DNA of 16,277 nt from JASEHD01 sp964471945. GTDB taxonomy: Bacteria; Bacteroidota; Ignavibacteria; UBA10030; SZUA-254. Made by a program: the position numbers and the translations under genes. The notes below the pieces were generated by a model. It worked only from the letters and a program-made list of their open reading frames with translations, did no database searches and was not told where the DNA came from. Location: NCBI GenBank assembly GCA_964471945.1, contig CAYYIJ010000057.1:1-16277 (forward strand), read 5' to 3'. Shown here piece after piece: positions 8,701 to 16,043 of the stretch (positions are counted from its first letter, which is position 1; each line of letters begins with the position of its first letter).

Positions 8701-9435
8701 TGGGGTCATTATTACATCGGAAAAATCTCAGAGGTTACAAACAAATTAGAAGAGGCAGCCAAAAAATATGAATCGATCCTGAAGAAATACCCCAAATCAG
8801 ATGTCGTACCTCGTGCTCTTCTCTCACTTGGGAATATGCACTTCAACGCCGAGCGGTTCGAAGATGCAATTCGGTATTATCAACAAATTATCAAATTAGC
8901 TGAAACCGCCGGCGACATTCTCTCATACGCATTGAATAATCTTATCGAGGCATACGAATCAACGAAAATGTACGATGAAGCATTGAAGGCAAATCGTGAT
9001 TACATCGAACGGTATCCGAATGATGCAAACATAATCGACAAGAAAATTAAATTAGGAACACTATTCATAAAAATTGGCTATTACGACCAGGCAGTATTGC
9101 ACTTACAAAACCTGTTACCAGAAGCAGGAAGTTTATTAGAAGCAGAAATACGATACAACATCGGTGAAGCTTTCTATTACAAAGGAGATTACCAACAGGC
9201 GATACTTGAATTTCTTAAAGTACCATATCTGGTAACGAAACAAGGAAAAATAAACTGGACTGCGACAGCGTTGTACATGGCTGGACAATCGTACGAGAAG
9301 ATGTCAAAGTTCGATGAAGCAATCGGAATGTACCAGCAAGTAATCGACCGACCGGGTATAGATGCAACATTCAAAGCAGCAGCGCGGAAAGAAATTGATC
9401 GTGTAAAATCAATAATAAAGAATAATCCGAAGTAA
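5746..9435 (+). CDS. Large secreted tetratricopeptide-repeat protein
   Basis: From the ATG at 5746 this is 1229 residues. An N-terminal signal sequence with hydrophobic core YWLLVLGSLLLVLG ends near LYAQE, so the protein should act in the periplasm or at the outer membrane. Nearly all the rest is TPR-like: I count roughly 30 helix pairs of about 36 residues with the usual G-x-x-x-Y/A-x-x-x-x-x-Y-x-x-A pattern, and turns often ending YPxS, as in YbgF/BamD-like repeats. No enzyme domain is seen, so a scaffold role in envelope assembly is the plain guess. An in-frame TTG at 5692 would add 18 residues, but ATG is preferred. No clear Shine-Dalgarno is present. The next gene starts on the base after the stop codon. 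The signal peptide is encoded by a 7-nt repeat tract. Confidence 0.85.
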   Translation: MKIKVSFSKLFAPSSLPTIHCSPLLALSYWLLVLGSLLLVLGLPLYAQEKENAEFKLAVGLYNDGMYDLAAEQLKNFINAYPTTSNGIEARFYLGETQMKLKRYDEARITFQNFALAYIEHPKAPAAWMNVGDAFLALKNEGEAAAAYERVKVFHPKSQLVPEALHKAGQLYRQIGNRENAKKNFRTIVQEYPASLSVLPARLAIGEMYAEEGQTELAEREARRVAESDAPAAVKASALFSIGKLQVMMSLFDDAEKTFKSVVANYNKTPAAIASTFELGKLEMGVRNYDAAIDNFKLVFSNDAGGDSLRAEAIFETGRAYANQKEYSNAQKSFDKFISQFPKSSLAEPALFEAGWAALKNEDNKSALQYAKKLIAIHNSQFKAQALILAADASIGLRQYAEAIRYYTNFFDTHVENPITPIIMLKLAHLYEDKLQDYRKALNNYDQIVQRYTQSPQIVDAIIGIARCQENTGDYEGASKTYTDLLYQYPACDQFDDIKQKVEFIKHHKIKNPDAGIEKLARLMGEVLTEKSKAKLSLKLGAIYFNDLKDYESAASQFSNAIEGGLNEDDLIDAFYFRARAYHLQSELDPDLTGKAINEYDEFLKQFPKSKWTEDASYFSYILKSQQKSSTEIISLAREFLSSYPNSPHRDKVLFDLATATTRAGAPADALKWFALITKEFPDSPLVSNTLLEQGNVYLLLRQQDSAAIVWKKAISYPAQDPSTITAIWNLTDLQRQNDNYAEAIALLKRITSEFFYSSFAEKAISLLPELYIANNEYDQAIQVYNDMLDEQRSSPLQKEIDVNLYFHLAVGHDKKGERQKAVYYYNQYLLDDRRGAYTSKAFYALGAIARAQGKLENASAYFKQAAALGEIGSTSKDIADLLFQTEQYREAAKQYFELAQSTDSVSSKQLYLARGIVATFRMDNLLETQKLITDFEKTFKKEKNYFAEFEYEKGLVYYRKQDYTKAKKSFENVTDDYDDTRFGPWGHYYIGKISEVTNKLEEAAKKYESILKKYPKSDVVPRALLSLGNMHFNAERFEDAIRYYQQIIKLAETAGDILSYALNNLIEAYESTKMYDEALKANRDYIERYPNDANIIDKKIKLGTLFIKIGYYDQAVLHLQNLLPEAGSLLEAEIRYNIGEAFYYKGDYQQAILEFLKVPYLVTKQGKINWTATALYMAGQSYEKMSKFDEAIGMYQQVIDRPGIDATFKAAARKEIDRVKSIIKNNPK
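5771..5875 (+). repeat. Degenerate heptanucleotide tract, 15 units, inside the signal-peptide coding region
   Basis: Fifteen consecutive 7-nt units share the pattern xGCTxxx and its variants: AGCTCTT, CGCTCCA, AGCTCAC, then later GGCTATT, GGTTCTT, GGTTCAT. Because three units equal seven codons, the protein shows a 7-residue echo, YWLLVLG then SLLLVLG. The tract is in the coding frame of the TPR gene and supplies the hydrophobic core of its signal peptide. Confidence 0.7.
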
Positions 9436-10551
9436 ATGTTAGAAAAAGAAACCGAAGCGATCATAAAAGCAGTCACTCATCGTGTTGTTCAAAGCGGCAC
9501 CGATGCAATTGCAATTAAAGATATTTTAGCAGCTGATATCCCTCATCCGATTAAAACCTTCTTCCGTGCCGATGTTGAAGCGATGCTCTTAGCCGAGCAA
9601 CGACAGTATCGAACGACAAGCCGATTCAATTATGATTATCACGAGGTTCAAAGTTTGCAAGAACAGATTAATTCAATTCTTGTTTTGAACTTCACATTTC
9701 ATCCAAAAGAGTTTGAGCATCGATTGAATGATGCTGTCCATATGATCGTGAATTATCTTATTCGTCCGCAATGGACCCTTTCAAGCGTTATTTTCGAGAA
9801 AGAGAAAAGTATTACTCCCCAAGGATTGCTTCGGCTGCTGCGATACTTCGGACCGTATGAATATTTAAAAGAAATCATTACCCATTACCTAAAAGAAAAA
9901 AAGCCATCATCGATCACAAGGGACGAATTCAAACTATTGATCTGGAAAATTGATGGAAAATATTTATTAAAGAAAACCGGCAACGAAGTTGTTCGTACCA
10001 TGTCACCCCTGTTTGATTTTTTCGATTTTCAGATGAAAACCGGAAACAATGCTCTCCCAATAAAATCACTAATCAAATTTTTTGAAGACAAAGGATTAGT
10101 TATGGTTTTACCAAGACTTGAGGGCGAGATTGCACAAAGTAAAAATGAAATGAACCATACTGAATTAGGAAATACATTGGAAGATATCAGACGGACTTTA
10201 GGTGCTTTTCAAGTCGAGAAGATAGAAGTTGAGGATAAAGAGTTGATACAAAAATCAGAAAATGTACCTGATCAGGCAGCTCGGCGGGTCAACGATGAGA
10301 AAGCTTCCACCAAGTTCGATTTTGAATCTTCGATAAGTGAATCTGATAAACGTAAGTTCATCAATAAGATATTCCTTCAGGATGAGCAAGCATATAGAAC
10401 GATGCTAAAAGAATTATCAAAGCAAACTACATGGAAACAGGCATCGAAATTTGTTGACGAGACGTTTATAAAAAATAATATCGATCCATATTCTCCTGAG
10501 GCGACAAAATTTCTTGAGTTATTTTTTAATCATTTTCATCCGAAAAAGTAA
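9436..10551 (+). CDS. Protein of unknown function between TPR and obg genes
   Basis: 371 residues, soluble, with no signal peptide or membrane segment. I do not recognise a family. Residues 1-65 look helical (MLEKETEAIIKAVTHRVV), the middle is rich in aromatic and basic residues, about 245-310 is acidic and probably a linker, and the last 65 form a compact-looking segment beginning SDKRKFINKIF and ending in FFNHFHPKK. The start ATG follows the TPR stop with no spacer, and Obg starts 10 nt after its stop, so it is clearly co-transcribed with both. Position suggests a role tied to the TPR protein or ribosome assembly, but that is only context. Confidence 0.75.
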   Translation: MLEKETEAIIKAVTHRVVQSGTDAIAIKDILAADIPHPIKTFFRADVEAMLLAEQRQYRTTSRFNYDYHEVQSLQEQINSILVLNFTFHPKEFEHRLNDAVHMIVNYLIRPQWTLSSVIFEKEKSITPQGLLRLLRYFGPYEYLKEIITHYLKEKKPSSITRDEFKLLIWKIDGKYLLKKTGNEVVRTMSPLFDFFDFQMKTGNNALPIKSLIKFFEDKGLVMVLPRLEGEIAQSKNEMNHTELGNTLEDIRRTLGAFQVEKIEVEDKELIQKSENVPDQAARRVNDEKASTKFDFESSISESDKRKFINKIFLQDEQAYRTMLKELSKQTTWKQASKFVDETFIKNNIDPYSPEATKFLELFFNHFHPKK

Positions 10552-10561
10552 TTGAGCATAT

Positions 10562-11548
10562 ATGTTCATAGATCAAGCAACGATTTACGTTAAAGCAGGT
10601 AATGGTGGAAACGGCATGATAAGTTTCCGACGGGAGAAGTACATTCCAAAAGGCGGACCTGACGGCGGAAATGGCGGAAGTGGCGGCGATGTCATTATTC
10701 GCGCTGATAAACAATTGACGACGTTGATGGACTTCCGTTACAAGCGAAAATATTTTGCAGAAAAAGGTGAGAATGGACAAACATCAAACAAAACAGGTAA
10801 AAGTGGAAACGACTTGGTCCTTCGTGTTCCGGCAGGCACCATACTAATCGATGCGGAAACGAACGAGCAGATTTTTGATCTTGTGAATAATGGAGATGAA
10901 ATCATAATTGCAAAAGGAGGCAGAGGCGGAAAAGGCAACGCAGAATTTGCTACACCTACCGATCAAGCTCCACGACGAGCAACGAAAGGAACAGAAGGTG
11001 AGGAAAAAAATATACAACTTGAATTGAAACTATTAGCCGATGTTGGACTCGTTGGATTCCCAAACGCAGGTAAATCTACACTCATCTCTCGCATCTCAGC
11101 TGCAAAGCCAAAGATTGCCGATTATCCGTTTACAACGCTCATACCAAATCTTGGAATCGTCCGATACAGCGAAGAGAAAAGTTTTGTTGTTGCCGATATG
11201 CCCGGACTCATCGAAGGTGCACATCAAGGCAAAGGACTCGGTATTGAATTCCTACGACACATAGAGCGAACACTCGTGATTGTATTTATGATCGAATGCA
11301 CTTCCGAAGATCCGAAGGCACAATATAAAACTCTCTTGAACGAGCTGAAATCTTTCAATGAGTCGATGCTCAAGAAACCGCAGATAATTGCCATCACCAA
11401 AATGGATTTGGCAGACGATAGTATCAAGAAATCATTGAAGAAGATAAAATTTCCCAAAAGCATTCCATTATTAAACATCTCTGCCGTTACGGGTATCGGA
11501 TTGAAAGATTTGGTAAATGAGATGTGGAAGAAATTGAAACGGAAATAA
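10562..11548 (+). CDS. obg: GTPase Obg (CgtA), ribosome assembly
   Basis: Essential GTPase that binds the large ribosomal subunit. The Gly-rich Obg domain spans residues 1-160 (KAGNGGNGMISFRREKYIPKGG at its start, with further glycine runs at 31-42 and 119-125). The G domain follows: G1 GFPNAGKST (165-173), G2 at YPFTTL (188-193), G3 DMPGLIEGAHQGKGLG (from 212), G4 TKMD (279-282) and G5 SAVT (307-310). It stops at 328 residues with no C-terminal OCT extension, the short form. The ATG at 10562 is kept because MFIDQATIYVKAG is the standard Obg N-terminus; no strong ribosome site is seen. Confidence 0.96.
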   Translation: MFIDQATIYVKAGNGGNGMISFRREKYIPKGGPDGGNGGSGGDVIIRADKQLTTLMDFRYKRKYFAEKGENGQTSNKTGKSGNDLVLRVPAGTILIDAETNEQIFDLVNNGDEIIIAKGGRGGKGNAEFATPTDQAPRRATKGTEGEEKNIQLELKLLADVGLVGFPNAGKSTLISRISAAKPKIADYPFTTLIPNLGIVRYSEEKSFVVADMPGLIEGAHQGKGLGIEFLRHIERTLVIVFMIECTSEDPKAQYKTLLNELKSFNESMLKKPQIIAITKMDLADDSIKKSLKKIKFPKSIPLLNISAVTGIGLKDLVNEMWKKLKRK

Positions 11549-11561
11549 ACGAGGTACTCTT

Positions 11562-12317
11562 ATGCGAATCATCGACTTAGAAGAAAAATACAATTCGCTC
11601 TATTTTGATTGTCTCGAAGACTGGTCGGATGAAATTAAAGAAGCGGGTGACCACAAGAAATGCTGGTACGAGAAGATGAAAGACAAAGGTCTCAGAGTTA
11701 AACTTGCAGTAGATGACAACGGTGAAGTCGGTGGAATGATTCAATATCTTCCGATCGAACATTCGACCGTCGAGGGAAAGGATTTATATTTCATCACTTG
11801 TATTTGGGTGCATGGACACAAAAAGGGACGGGGCAATTTTCAAAAACGAGGAATGGGTAAAGCGCTACTGCAAGCTGCCGAAAACGATGCGAAATCTTTA
11901 GGAGCGAAAGGAATCGCAGCATGGGGTGTTCGATTACCATTTTGGATGAGAGCTTCGTGGTTCAAAAAACATGGATATAAAGCTGCAGAAAAACAAGGCA
12001 TGATACTGCTTGTGTGGAAACCTTTTACAGCCGATGCACTACCGCCGAAATGGATAAAGAGAAAACAAACTCCAACGTTCGATCCAAATAGAGTGACTGT
12101 AACGGGCTATATCAACGGCTGGTGCCCGGCGATGAATATGGTTTTCGAGAGAGCAAAACGGGCTTCGGCTGAATTTCAAGACAATGTTGATTTCCGAGAG
12201 ATTGATACATCAGACCATGATAAGATTTTAAAGTGGGGAATTTCAGATGGGATATTTGTCAATGATAAAGAAATCAGAAACGGTCCTCCGCCCTCTTATG
12301 AAAAGATTAAAAAATAA
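11562..12317 (+). CDS. GNAT N-acetyltransferase with YoaP-like C-terminal domain
   Basis: 251 residues in two parts. Residues 1-155 are a GNAT fold: the acetyl-CoA loop is Q94-K-R-G-M-G99 followed by the helix KALLQAAENDA, and ASWFKKHGYK (131-140) is the usual late GNAT segment. Residues 168-251 resemble the YoaP-like domain (YINGWCPAMN with Cys188, then a helix and FREIDTSD), probably thioredoxin-like. The substrate is unknown. GAGG (11551-11554) lies 7 nt before the ATG, and the gene begins 13 nt after obg, so it probably ends the TPR-obg operon. The His/Lys/Gly-rich insert before the acetyl-CoA loop (83-93) is slightly unusual. Confidence 0.8.
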   Translation: MRIIDLEEKYNSLYFDCLEDWSDEIKEAGDHKKCWYEKMKDKGLRVKLAVDDNGEVGGMIQYLPIEHSTVEGKDLYFITCIWVHGHKKGRGNFQKRGMGKALLQAAENDAKSLGAKGIAAWGVRLPFWMRASWFKKHGYKAAEKQGMILLVWKPFTADALPPKWIKRKQTPTFDPNRVTVTGYINGWCPAMNMVFERAKRASAEFQDNVDFREIDTSDHDKILKWGISDGIFVNDKEIRNGPPPSYEKIKK

Positions 12318-12404
12318 ATTGCGAGGCAGATAAAAAAGATTAGTTGACAGTCCTATAATGAACAAATAGAATAGCTCGATTAACTTAGGTGGTGTTTAAC
12401 ACAA

Positions 12405-12543
12405 TATATAGAGACTTCTGAAATATTGTTTCTCGCAAAGGCGCAAAGCGCCATGGTTTGATTTTTGAACACAACATTTTCTTTGCGACCTTGGCGAGCT
12501 TTGCGAGATGTATTGTTTTGAATTTTTCAGGAGTCTCTATATA
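12405..12543. repeat. 139-bp palindromic repeat element with TTTGCG motifs
   Basis: Outer arms TATATAGAGACT (12405-12416) and AGTCTCTATATA (12532-12543) are exact inverted repeats, and the next bases (CTGAAA/TTTCAG) also pair. Inner arms TCTCGCAAAG (12431-12440) and CTTTGCGAGA (12499-12508) pair exactly, and GGCGC-AAA-GCGCC at 12440-12452 is a small hairpin of its own. The element fills much of the 313-bp gap between the GNAT and metallopeptidase genes. It has no ORF and could be a non-autonomous mobile or REP/ERIC-like repeat; its fold could also stop transcription from the obg operon. Confidence 0.65.
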
Positions 12544-12618
12544 CTAATTCATGTCGTCAACCACACACCACGATCCTTTGTCTAACATCAATAATTCACT
12601 TCCGCCATTATAGCACTT

Positions 12619-12623
12619 AAGGA
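12619..12623 (+). promoter_or_regulatory. Shine-Dalgarno AAGGA of the metallopeptidase gene
   Basis: AAGGA, 7 nt before the ATG at 12631, one of the few clear ribosome sites in the window. It settles that start. No convincing promoter was found between the palindrome and this site. Confidence 0.6.
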
Positions 12624-12630
12624 AAACAAA

Positions 12631-14211
12631 ATGCGTAGCTTCTTCAAAATTATTTTATTGACTACCGTAATATTGCTTTATACGAATATTCTCATCGCTC
12701 AATCTTCCACCGAATTGAAACTCGATCCAGTGTTATTAGTCTCTCTCAAAGAATGTCGGAACATCATGAACAACATCGGGAAAGATATTTTCCCCGGATG
12801 GGATTTCAGAAAGATTCCTTTTCTTTTTTATCGACCAAACGTGCAAGAGATTCTCATCAACTATCCACATGAGCCGAAGGGTTATTCACTTTACACCGGT
12901 TTCAATCCTCTGGGTGATGAAACGATTTACGTCCGAAACGATACAACATTATTTTCAATAGATGATCAAAATACATCGCGAGAAATAGAGGGCGTTCAAG
13001 TTTTAATTGTCGCTGATCCATATTCGAGTATGAGAAATCAGCTACGAGATGTGCTCGATCGTCCAAAGGATTGGGCAACCAAGTGGCTCGATGATTGGAA
13101 TTTCATTCCATCGCCTTACGACAAGATCACTACAATTCTTCATGAAGCTTTTCATGTATATCAAAACAAAATGGCACCAGATAAAGAAGCGAACGAAATG
13201 ATTGTTTCTCAATATCCGCTGCTCGACCCGATTAACAATGCATTGTACGTTCTTGAAGGGAATATTTTGTTCGACGCGCTGTTGGCACAAGATCCCAAAA
13301 TCAAAAAAGATAAAGTAAAGGAATTCGTTGCTGTACGAAGTTACCGCCAATCGAGACTCGATAGCAGTTGGATTGAGTATGAAAACCTGAACGAATACCA
13401 AGAAGGGCTGGCGAAATATGTTGAATACAAATTTCTCATGCTTGGCGAATCGGTTAAACCCATTAAAGAGATGTTTTATTACAACGGATTTAAAGGTTAT
13501 GCTGGAATATTGAATAAGCAATTCCAGAATCGAATGAAGAACATGGTGAATATCGTAGCGGTAAACGACGATCGATTTGGAAACAAGTTTGGTTCTGGTC
13601 CGCTACGTTTCAAACTTTATGATCTTGGTGCATGCCAGGCATTGTTACTAGATGAAATTATGCCGACATGGAAAGAAATAATTTTCGGCAACAATGTGTA
13701 TTTGATTGACCTATTGAAAAAAGCTGTTGACTTGTCGCCGCCAGAACTAATAAAGTATCTTGAGCTTGCAAAATCGGAATATAAATACGACGAAGCTTAT
13801 AAGGTAAAGATTGAATTCGAAAAGGAAGGAAAGAAAAAGATCGAGGAAAAATTGTCGGCTATTTTGAAGACAGATCGAACACTTGTAAAAATCATGTATG
13901 GTGGTTTCATTGATAAAATCAGATATGGCTTTACGCCTTTTGGTGTAACACAGATAAGCAAGCGCTCTGCCATCTACGACATGATATCGATGAATATAAT
14001 GTTCAAAGAAGGTGTCGAGCTTCGAATGAAACAGGTTGTGCCTGTGCTTATCGACCGGGAGAATAAAATGATCGCTTTTGCCGTTACTACACCTTTATCG
14101 AAGTTCGACTTGAGCATACCCAATAAGGTGGATACAGAAGAATTTATACTCTCGGGAGCAACGATTGAATCGAAGCAAGAAGGAAATACAATCGAAATCC
14201 ATTTGAAATAA
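12631..14211 (+). CDS. Secreted putative zinc metallopeptidase (HExxH)
   Basis: 526 residues. Residues 1-23 form a typical signal peptide (basic start, hydrophobic IILLTTVILLYTNILI, then AQ). The motif ILHEAFHVYQ puts a zinc-type H171-E-x-x-H175 on a helix. About 85 residues later, EYQEGLAKYVEYKFL offers Glu258 or Glu265 as the third metal ligand, as in gluzincins. The C-terminal 150 residues are strand-rich and have no recognised domain. I do not know the family, and no substrate can be named. The protein should act in the periplasm or outside. It stands alone, 60 nt ahead of a small secreted beta-barrel-like protein. Confidence 0.7.
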   Translation: MRSFFKIILLTTVILLYTNILIAQSSTELKLDPVLLVSLKECRNIMNNIGKDIFPGWDFRKIPFLFYRPNVQEILINYPHEPKGYSLYTGFNPLGDETIYVRNDTTLFSIDDQNTSREIEGVQVLIVADPYSSMRNQLRDVLDRPKDWATKWLDDWNFIPSPYDKITTILHEAFHVYQNKMAPDKEANEMIVSQYPLLDPINNALYVLEGNILFDALLAQDPKIKKDKVKEFVAVRSYRQSRLDSSWIEYENLNEYQEGLAKYVEYKFLMLGESVKPIKEMFYYNGFKGYAGILNKQFQNRMKNMVNIVAVNDDRFGNKFGSGPLRFKLYDLGACQALLLDEIMPTWKEIIFGNNVYLIDLLKKAVDLSPPELIKYLELAKSEYKYDEAYKVKIEFEKEGKKKIEEKLSAILKTDRTLVKIMYGGFIDKIRYGFTPFGVTQISKRSAIYDMISMNIMFKEGVELRMKQVVPVLIDRENKMIAFAVTTPLSKFDLSIPNKVDTEEFILSGATIESKQEGNTIEIHLK

Positions 14212-14271
14212 CGCTATCAATTGCTTACTTTCAATAACGACAATTTGTTTATCAATTTCCAAAGCTGCAAT

Positions 14272-14808
14272 ATGTCTAAATTTATTTTTCTTTTACTACT
14301 CATCCCTGCCATCACTTTAGCACAAACAGAGACCAAACAAGATATCTTTAAACCACTCCAATATTTTATCGGTAAGTGGGAAGGAAAATCTACAGGAGAA
14401 TCAGGTGAAGGCAAGAGTGAACGTGAGTACAAATCTATTATGAACGGAAAATATATTGAAGTGAAAAATAAATCCATCTATGAACCGCAGGAAAAAAATC
14501 CCAAGGGAGAAATTCATGAGGATTGGGGAATCATCAGTTACGATAAATCGAGAAAGAAGTTTGTACTCAGACAATTCCATGTCGAGGGTTTCGTCAATCA
14601 ATATATTCAGGACAGCATCAGTACAGATAGTAAAACTATTATATTCATCAGCGAGAGTATAGAAAACATTTCTCCCGGCTGGCGGGCGAAAGAGACATCC
14701 CATATAATCAATGATAACGAATTTACTGAAACCTTCGAGCTTGCGGAGCCAAACAAAAATTTTGAAGTTTACTCACAAAATCATTTTAAGAGAAATATAG
14801 GAAAATAA
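14272..14808 (+). CDS. Small secreted protein, DUF1579-like beta-barrel
   Basis: 178 residues from the ATG at 14272. This start is preferred over a TTG at 14221, because MSKFIFLLLLIPAITLAQ is a complete signal peptide. The mature part opens with LQYFIGKWEGKSTGESGEG, the first strand pattern of DUF1579/THAP4-like lipocalin-type barrels (F-x-x-G-x-W-x-G). It continues with alternating strands to the end. Some barrels of this fold bind heme or fatty ligands, but no diagnostic ligand residue can be picked out here. A second, damaged ORF of similar type follows 62 nt later. Confidence 0.6.
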   Translation: MSKFIFLLLLIPAITLAQTETKQDIFKPLQYFIGKWEGKSTGESGEGKSEREYKSIMNGKYIEVKNKSIYEPQEKNPKGEIHEDWGIISYDKSRKKFVLRQFHVEGFVNQYIQDSISTDSKTIIFISESIENISPGWRAKETSHIINDNEFTETFELAEPNKNFEVYSQNHFKRNIGK

Positions 14809-14852
14809 ATTTATGCTTGTATTCACAGCAATCGAACCAACCTCCAAATTAG

Positions 14853-15132
14853 GAGGCGTGGAATTTTCTAATGGGAGAATGGCAAGGAGAAGGCGGCGGC
14901 GATCCCGGACAAGGAACCGGAACATTTACTTTCGCACACGATCTTGATAACACGATTATAGTCAGAAAAAATCACTCAGTTTACCCTGCCACTAAGAATA
15001 AGCCGGCATTCACACATGATGATCAGATGACAATTTATCAAACTGGCAATACCACAAGGGCGATTTATTTTGATAATGAAGGTCATGTGATTAACTACAA
15101 TGTTGGTAAACCGATGCTGCAACCCCTCGATG
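14853..15132 (+). pseudogene. Truncated DUF1579-like fragment, out-of-frame fusion
   Basis: The open frame begins after a TAG at 14850-14852 and reads WNFLMGEWQGEGGGDPGQG, the first strand of a DUF1579-like barrel, then TFTFAHDLDNTIIVRKNHS and similar strands up to NYNV at about 15112. No signal peptide or plausible ribosome site precedes it. The ATG at 14871 falls inside the first strand, so the true N-terminus seems lost. After about 15112 the pattern ends, and the frame runs on as meaningless residues to a stop at 15333-15335. The original 3' half is missing. Confidence 0.55.
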
Positions 15133-15237
15133 GGAATGTGGCACGAAGCGGTGAAAGATACTGGTTTTTATCTTCATATTTGGCGAAAAGAATCCGGGAA
15201 GTGGAAATTACTGATAGATATTTTGTCTCCAAAATAA
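15133..15237 (+). pseudogene. C-terminal tail of a DUF4440/NTF2-like protein
   Basis: In another frame from the fragment before it, this stretch encodes GMWHEAVKDTGFYLHIWRKE, then SGKWKLLIDILSPK and TAA (15235-15237). A GFYLHIWRKESGKWK-like end is typical of DUF4440/SnoaL-like proteins. Only about 34 residues survive; the rest of that gene is absent. It looks like the right side of a deletion that joined two genes. Confidence 0.5.
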
Positions 15238-15260
15238 GAAGAGCTGATTATTTTCGACTT

Positions 15261-15308
15261 TATGCAACCCATTGGCAACGCACCATTAATAAAATTAGAG
15301 CGACTCTC
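15261..15308 (+). repeat. Left direct repeat: copy of the cysteine-synthase-family gene start
   Basis: 48 bp that match 16044-16091 at 44 positions. The sequence would encode MQPIGNAPLIKLERLS, the start of the PLP enzyme at the window end, and is then broken by unrelated sequence. It lies just left of the toxin-antitoxin pair. Confidence 0.8.
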
Positions 15309-15317
15309 CTTATCCAA

Positions 15318-15348
15318 TTGTTTATGTTTGATTAATTTGCTATCATTA
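15318..15348 (+). promoter_or_regulatory. Possible promoter of the toxin-antitoxin pair
   Basis: TTG (15318-15320), 20 nt, then TATCATTA (15341-15348), the same spacing as the two stronger sites at 4087 and 5640. It would give a nearly leaderless message starting close to the ATG at 15353. The TTTG box is only partly kept. Confidence 0.35.
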
Positions 15349-15352
15349 TATC

Positions 15353-15580
15353 ATGAAAACAATAACATTGCAAGTGCCAGACACAATAGATCTCAACGAC
15401 AAAGAGGTCGCCATGATTGTTGCTACGGGATTATATGAGAAAGGTAAATTATCTCTCGGTCAAGCCGCAGAACTTGTTGGATTAACGAAACAAACGTTTG
15501 CCGAATTACTCGGCAAATATGGGGTATCGTTATTTAATTATCCGGATTCCGATTTATCCAGAGATGTTCGGAATGCCTGA
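15353..15580 (+). CDS. UPF0175 family protein, probable antitoxin
   Basis: 75 residues. The core LSLGQAAELVGLTKQTFAELLGKYGVSLFNY (about 34-63) is the helix-turn-helix-like signature of UPF0175, small proteins usually found upstream of PIN (DUF3368) genes. The N-terminal 25 residues form the usual strand-rich start (TITLQVPDTIDL). It likely binds the PIN toxin and its own promoter. The last 8 nt overlap the start of the PIN gene (ATGCCTGA), the coupling typical of toxin-antitoxin pairs. No Shine-Dalgarno is visible. Confidence 0.82.
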   Translation: MKTITLQVPDTIDLNDKEVAMIVATGLYEKGKLSLGQAAELVGLTKQTFAELLGKYGVSLFNYPDSDLSRDVRNA

Positions 15581-16031
15581 GCTTGTAGTCTCTAATACAA
15601 GCTGTTTTATTGTATTAAGTAAAATTGGAGAGCTTGATTTACTCCGGAGAATGTATGGAGAAATAATCACTTCAGCAGAAGTAATATCCGAATTTGCCCA
15701 TCCTTTGCCCGATTGGATTAAAATCAAACCGATAATAGATAAATACAGTCAACAAATTCTCGAACTTCAACTTGACAAAGGGGAAGCAAGCGTAATCGCT
15801 CTATCTATTGAAACTCCGAAAAGCACGATTATCTTAGATGACTACAAAGCTAGAGTTATCGCTGAAAAACTTGGTCTTACAATTACCGGTACTCTCGGTA
15901 TTATAATAAAAGCCAAACTTCAAGGGATCATCCCTTCAATCAAACCATTACTAGAAAAAATCCGCGCCACCGATTTTCGGTTATCCCCCGACATTGAGTC
16001 ACAAGCCCTGAATGAAGCCGGAGAGTTATAA
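15573..16031 (+). CDS. PIN-domain protein of DUF3368 family, probable toxin ribonuclease
   Basis: 152 residues from the ATG at 15573, chosen because MPELVVSNTSCFIVLSKIG is the standard DUF3368 start; earlier in-frame codons lie inside the antitoxin gene. Acidic PIN positions are Glu40 (VISEF), Glu71 (KGEASVIAL) and Asp89/Asp90 (ILDDYKAR). The first position, usually Asp, is Asn8, a variant also common in DUF3368. The conserved TGTLGIIIKAK segment follows at about 107. Such proteins cut RNA in VapC-like systems. Whether Asn8 allows activity is open. Confidence 0.82.
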   Translation: MPELVVSNTSCFIVLSKIGELDLLRRMYGEIITSAEVISEFAHPLPDWIKIKPIIDKYSQQILELQLDKGEASVIALSIETPKSTIILDDYKARVIAEKLGLTITGTLGIIIKAKLQGIIPSIKPLLEKIRATDFRLSPDIESQALNEAGEL

Positions 16032-16043
16032 ATGGTTCACTTA

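Noticed and set aside
12344..12359. TTGACA followed by TATAAT
   Set aside because: Both boxes are near-perfect but only 4 nt apart, far too close to act as one sigma70 promoter.
14871..15335. 154-codon open frame as a real gene
   Set aside because: It starts inside a domain strand without a ribosome site, changes character at about 15112, and runs out of frame through a DUF4440-like tail and the copied gene start, so it was split into two pseudogene fragments.
15498..15572. 25-residue N-terminal extension of the PIN protein
   Set aside because: It lies wholly inside the antitoxin gene in another frame, and the family start is MPELVVSNTS at 15573.
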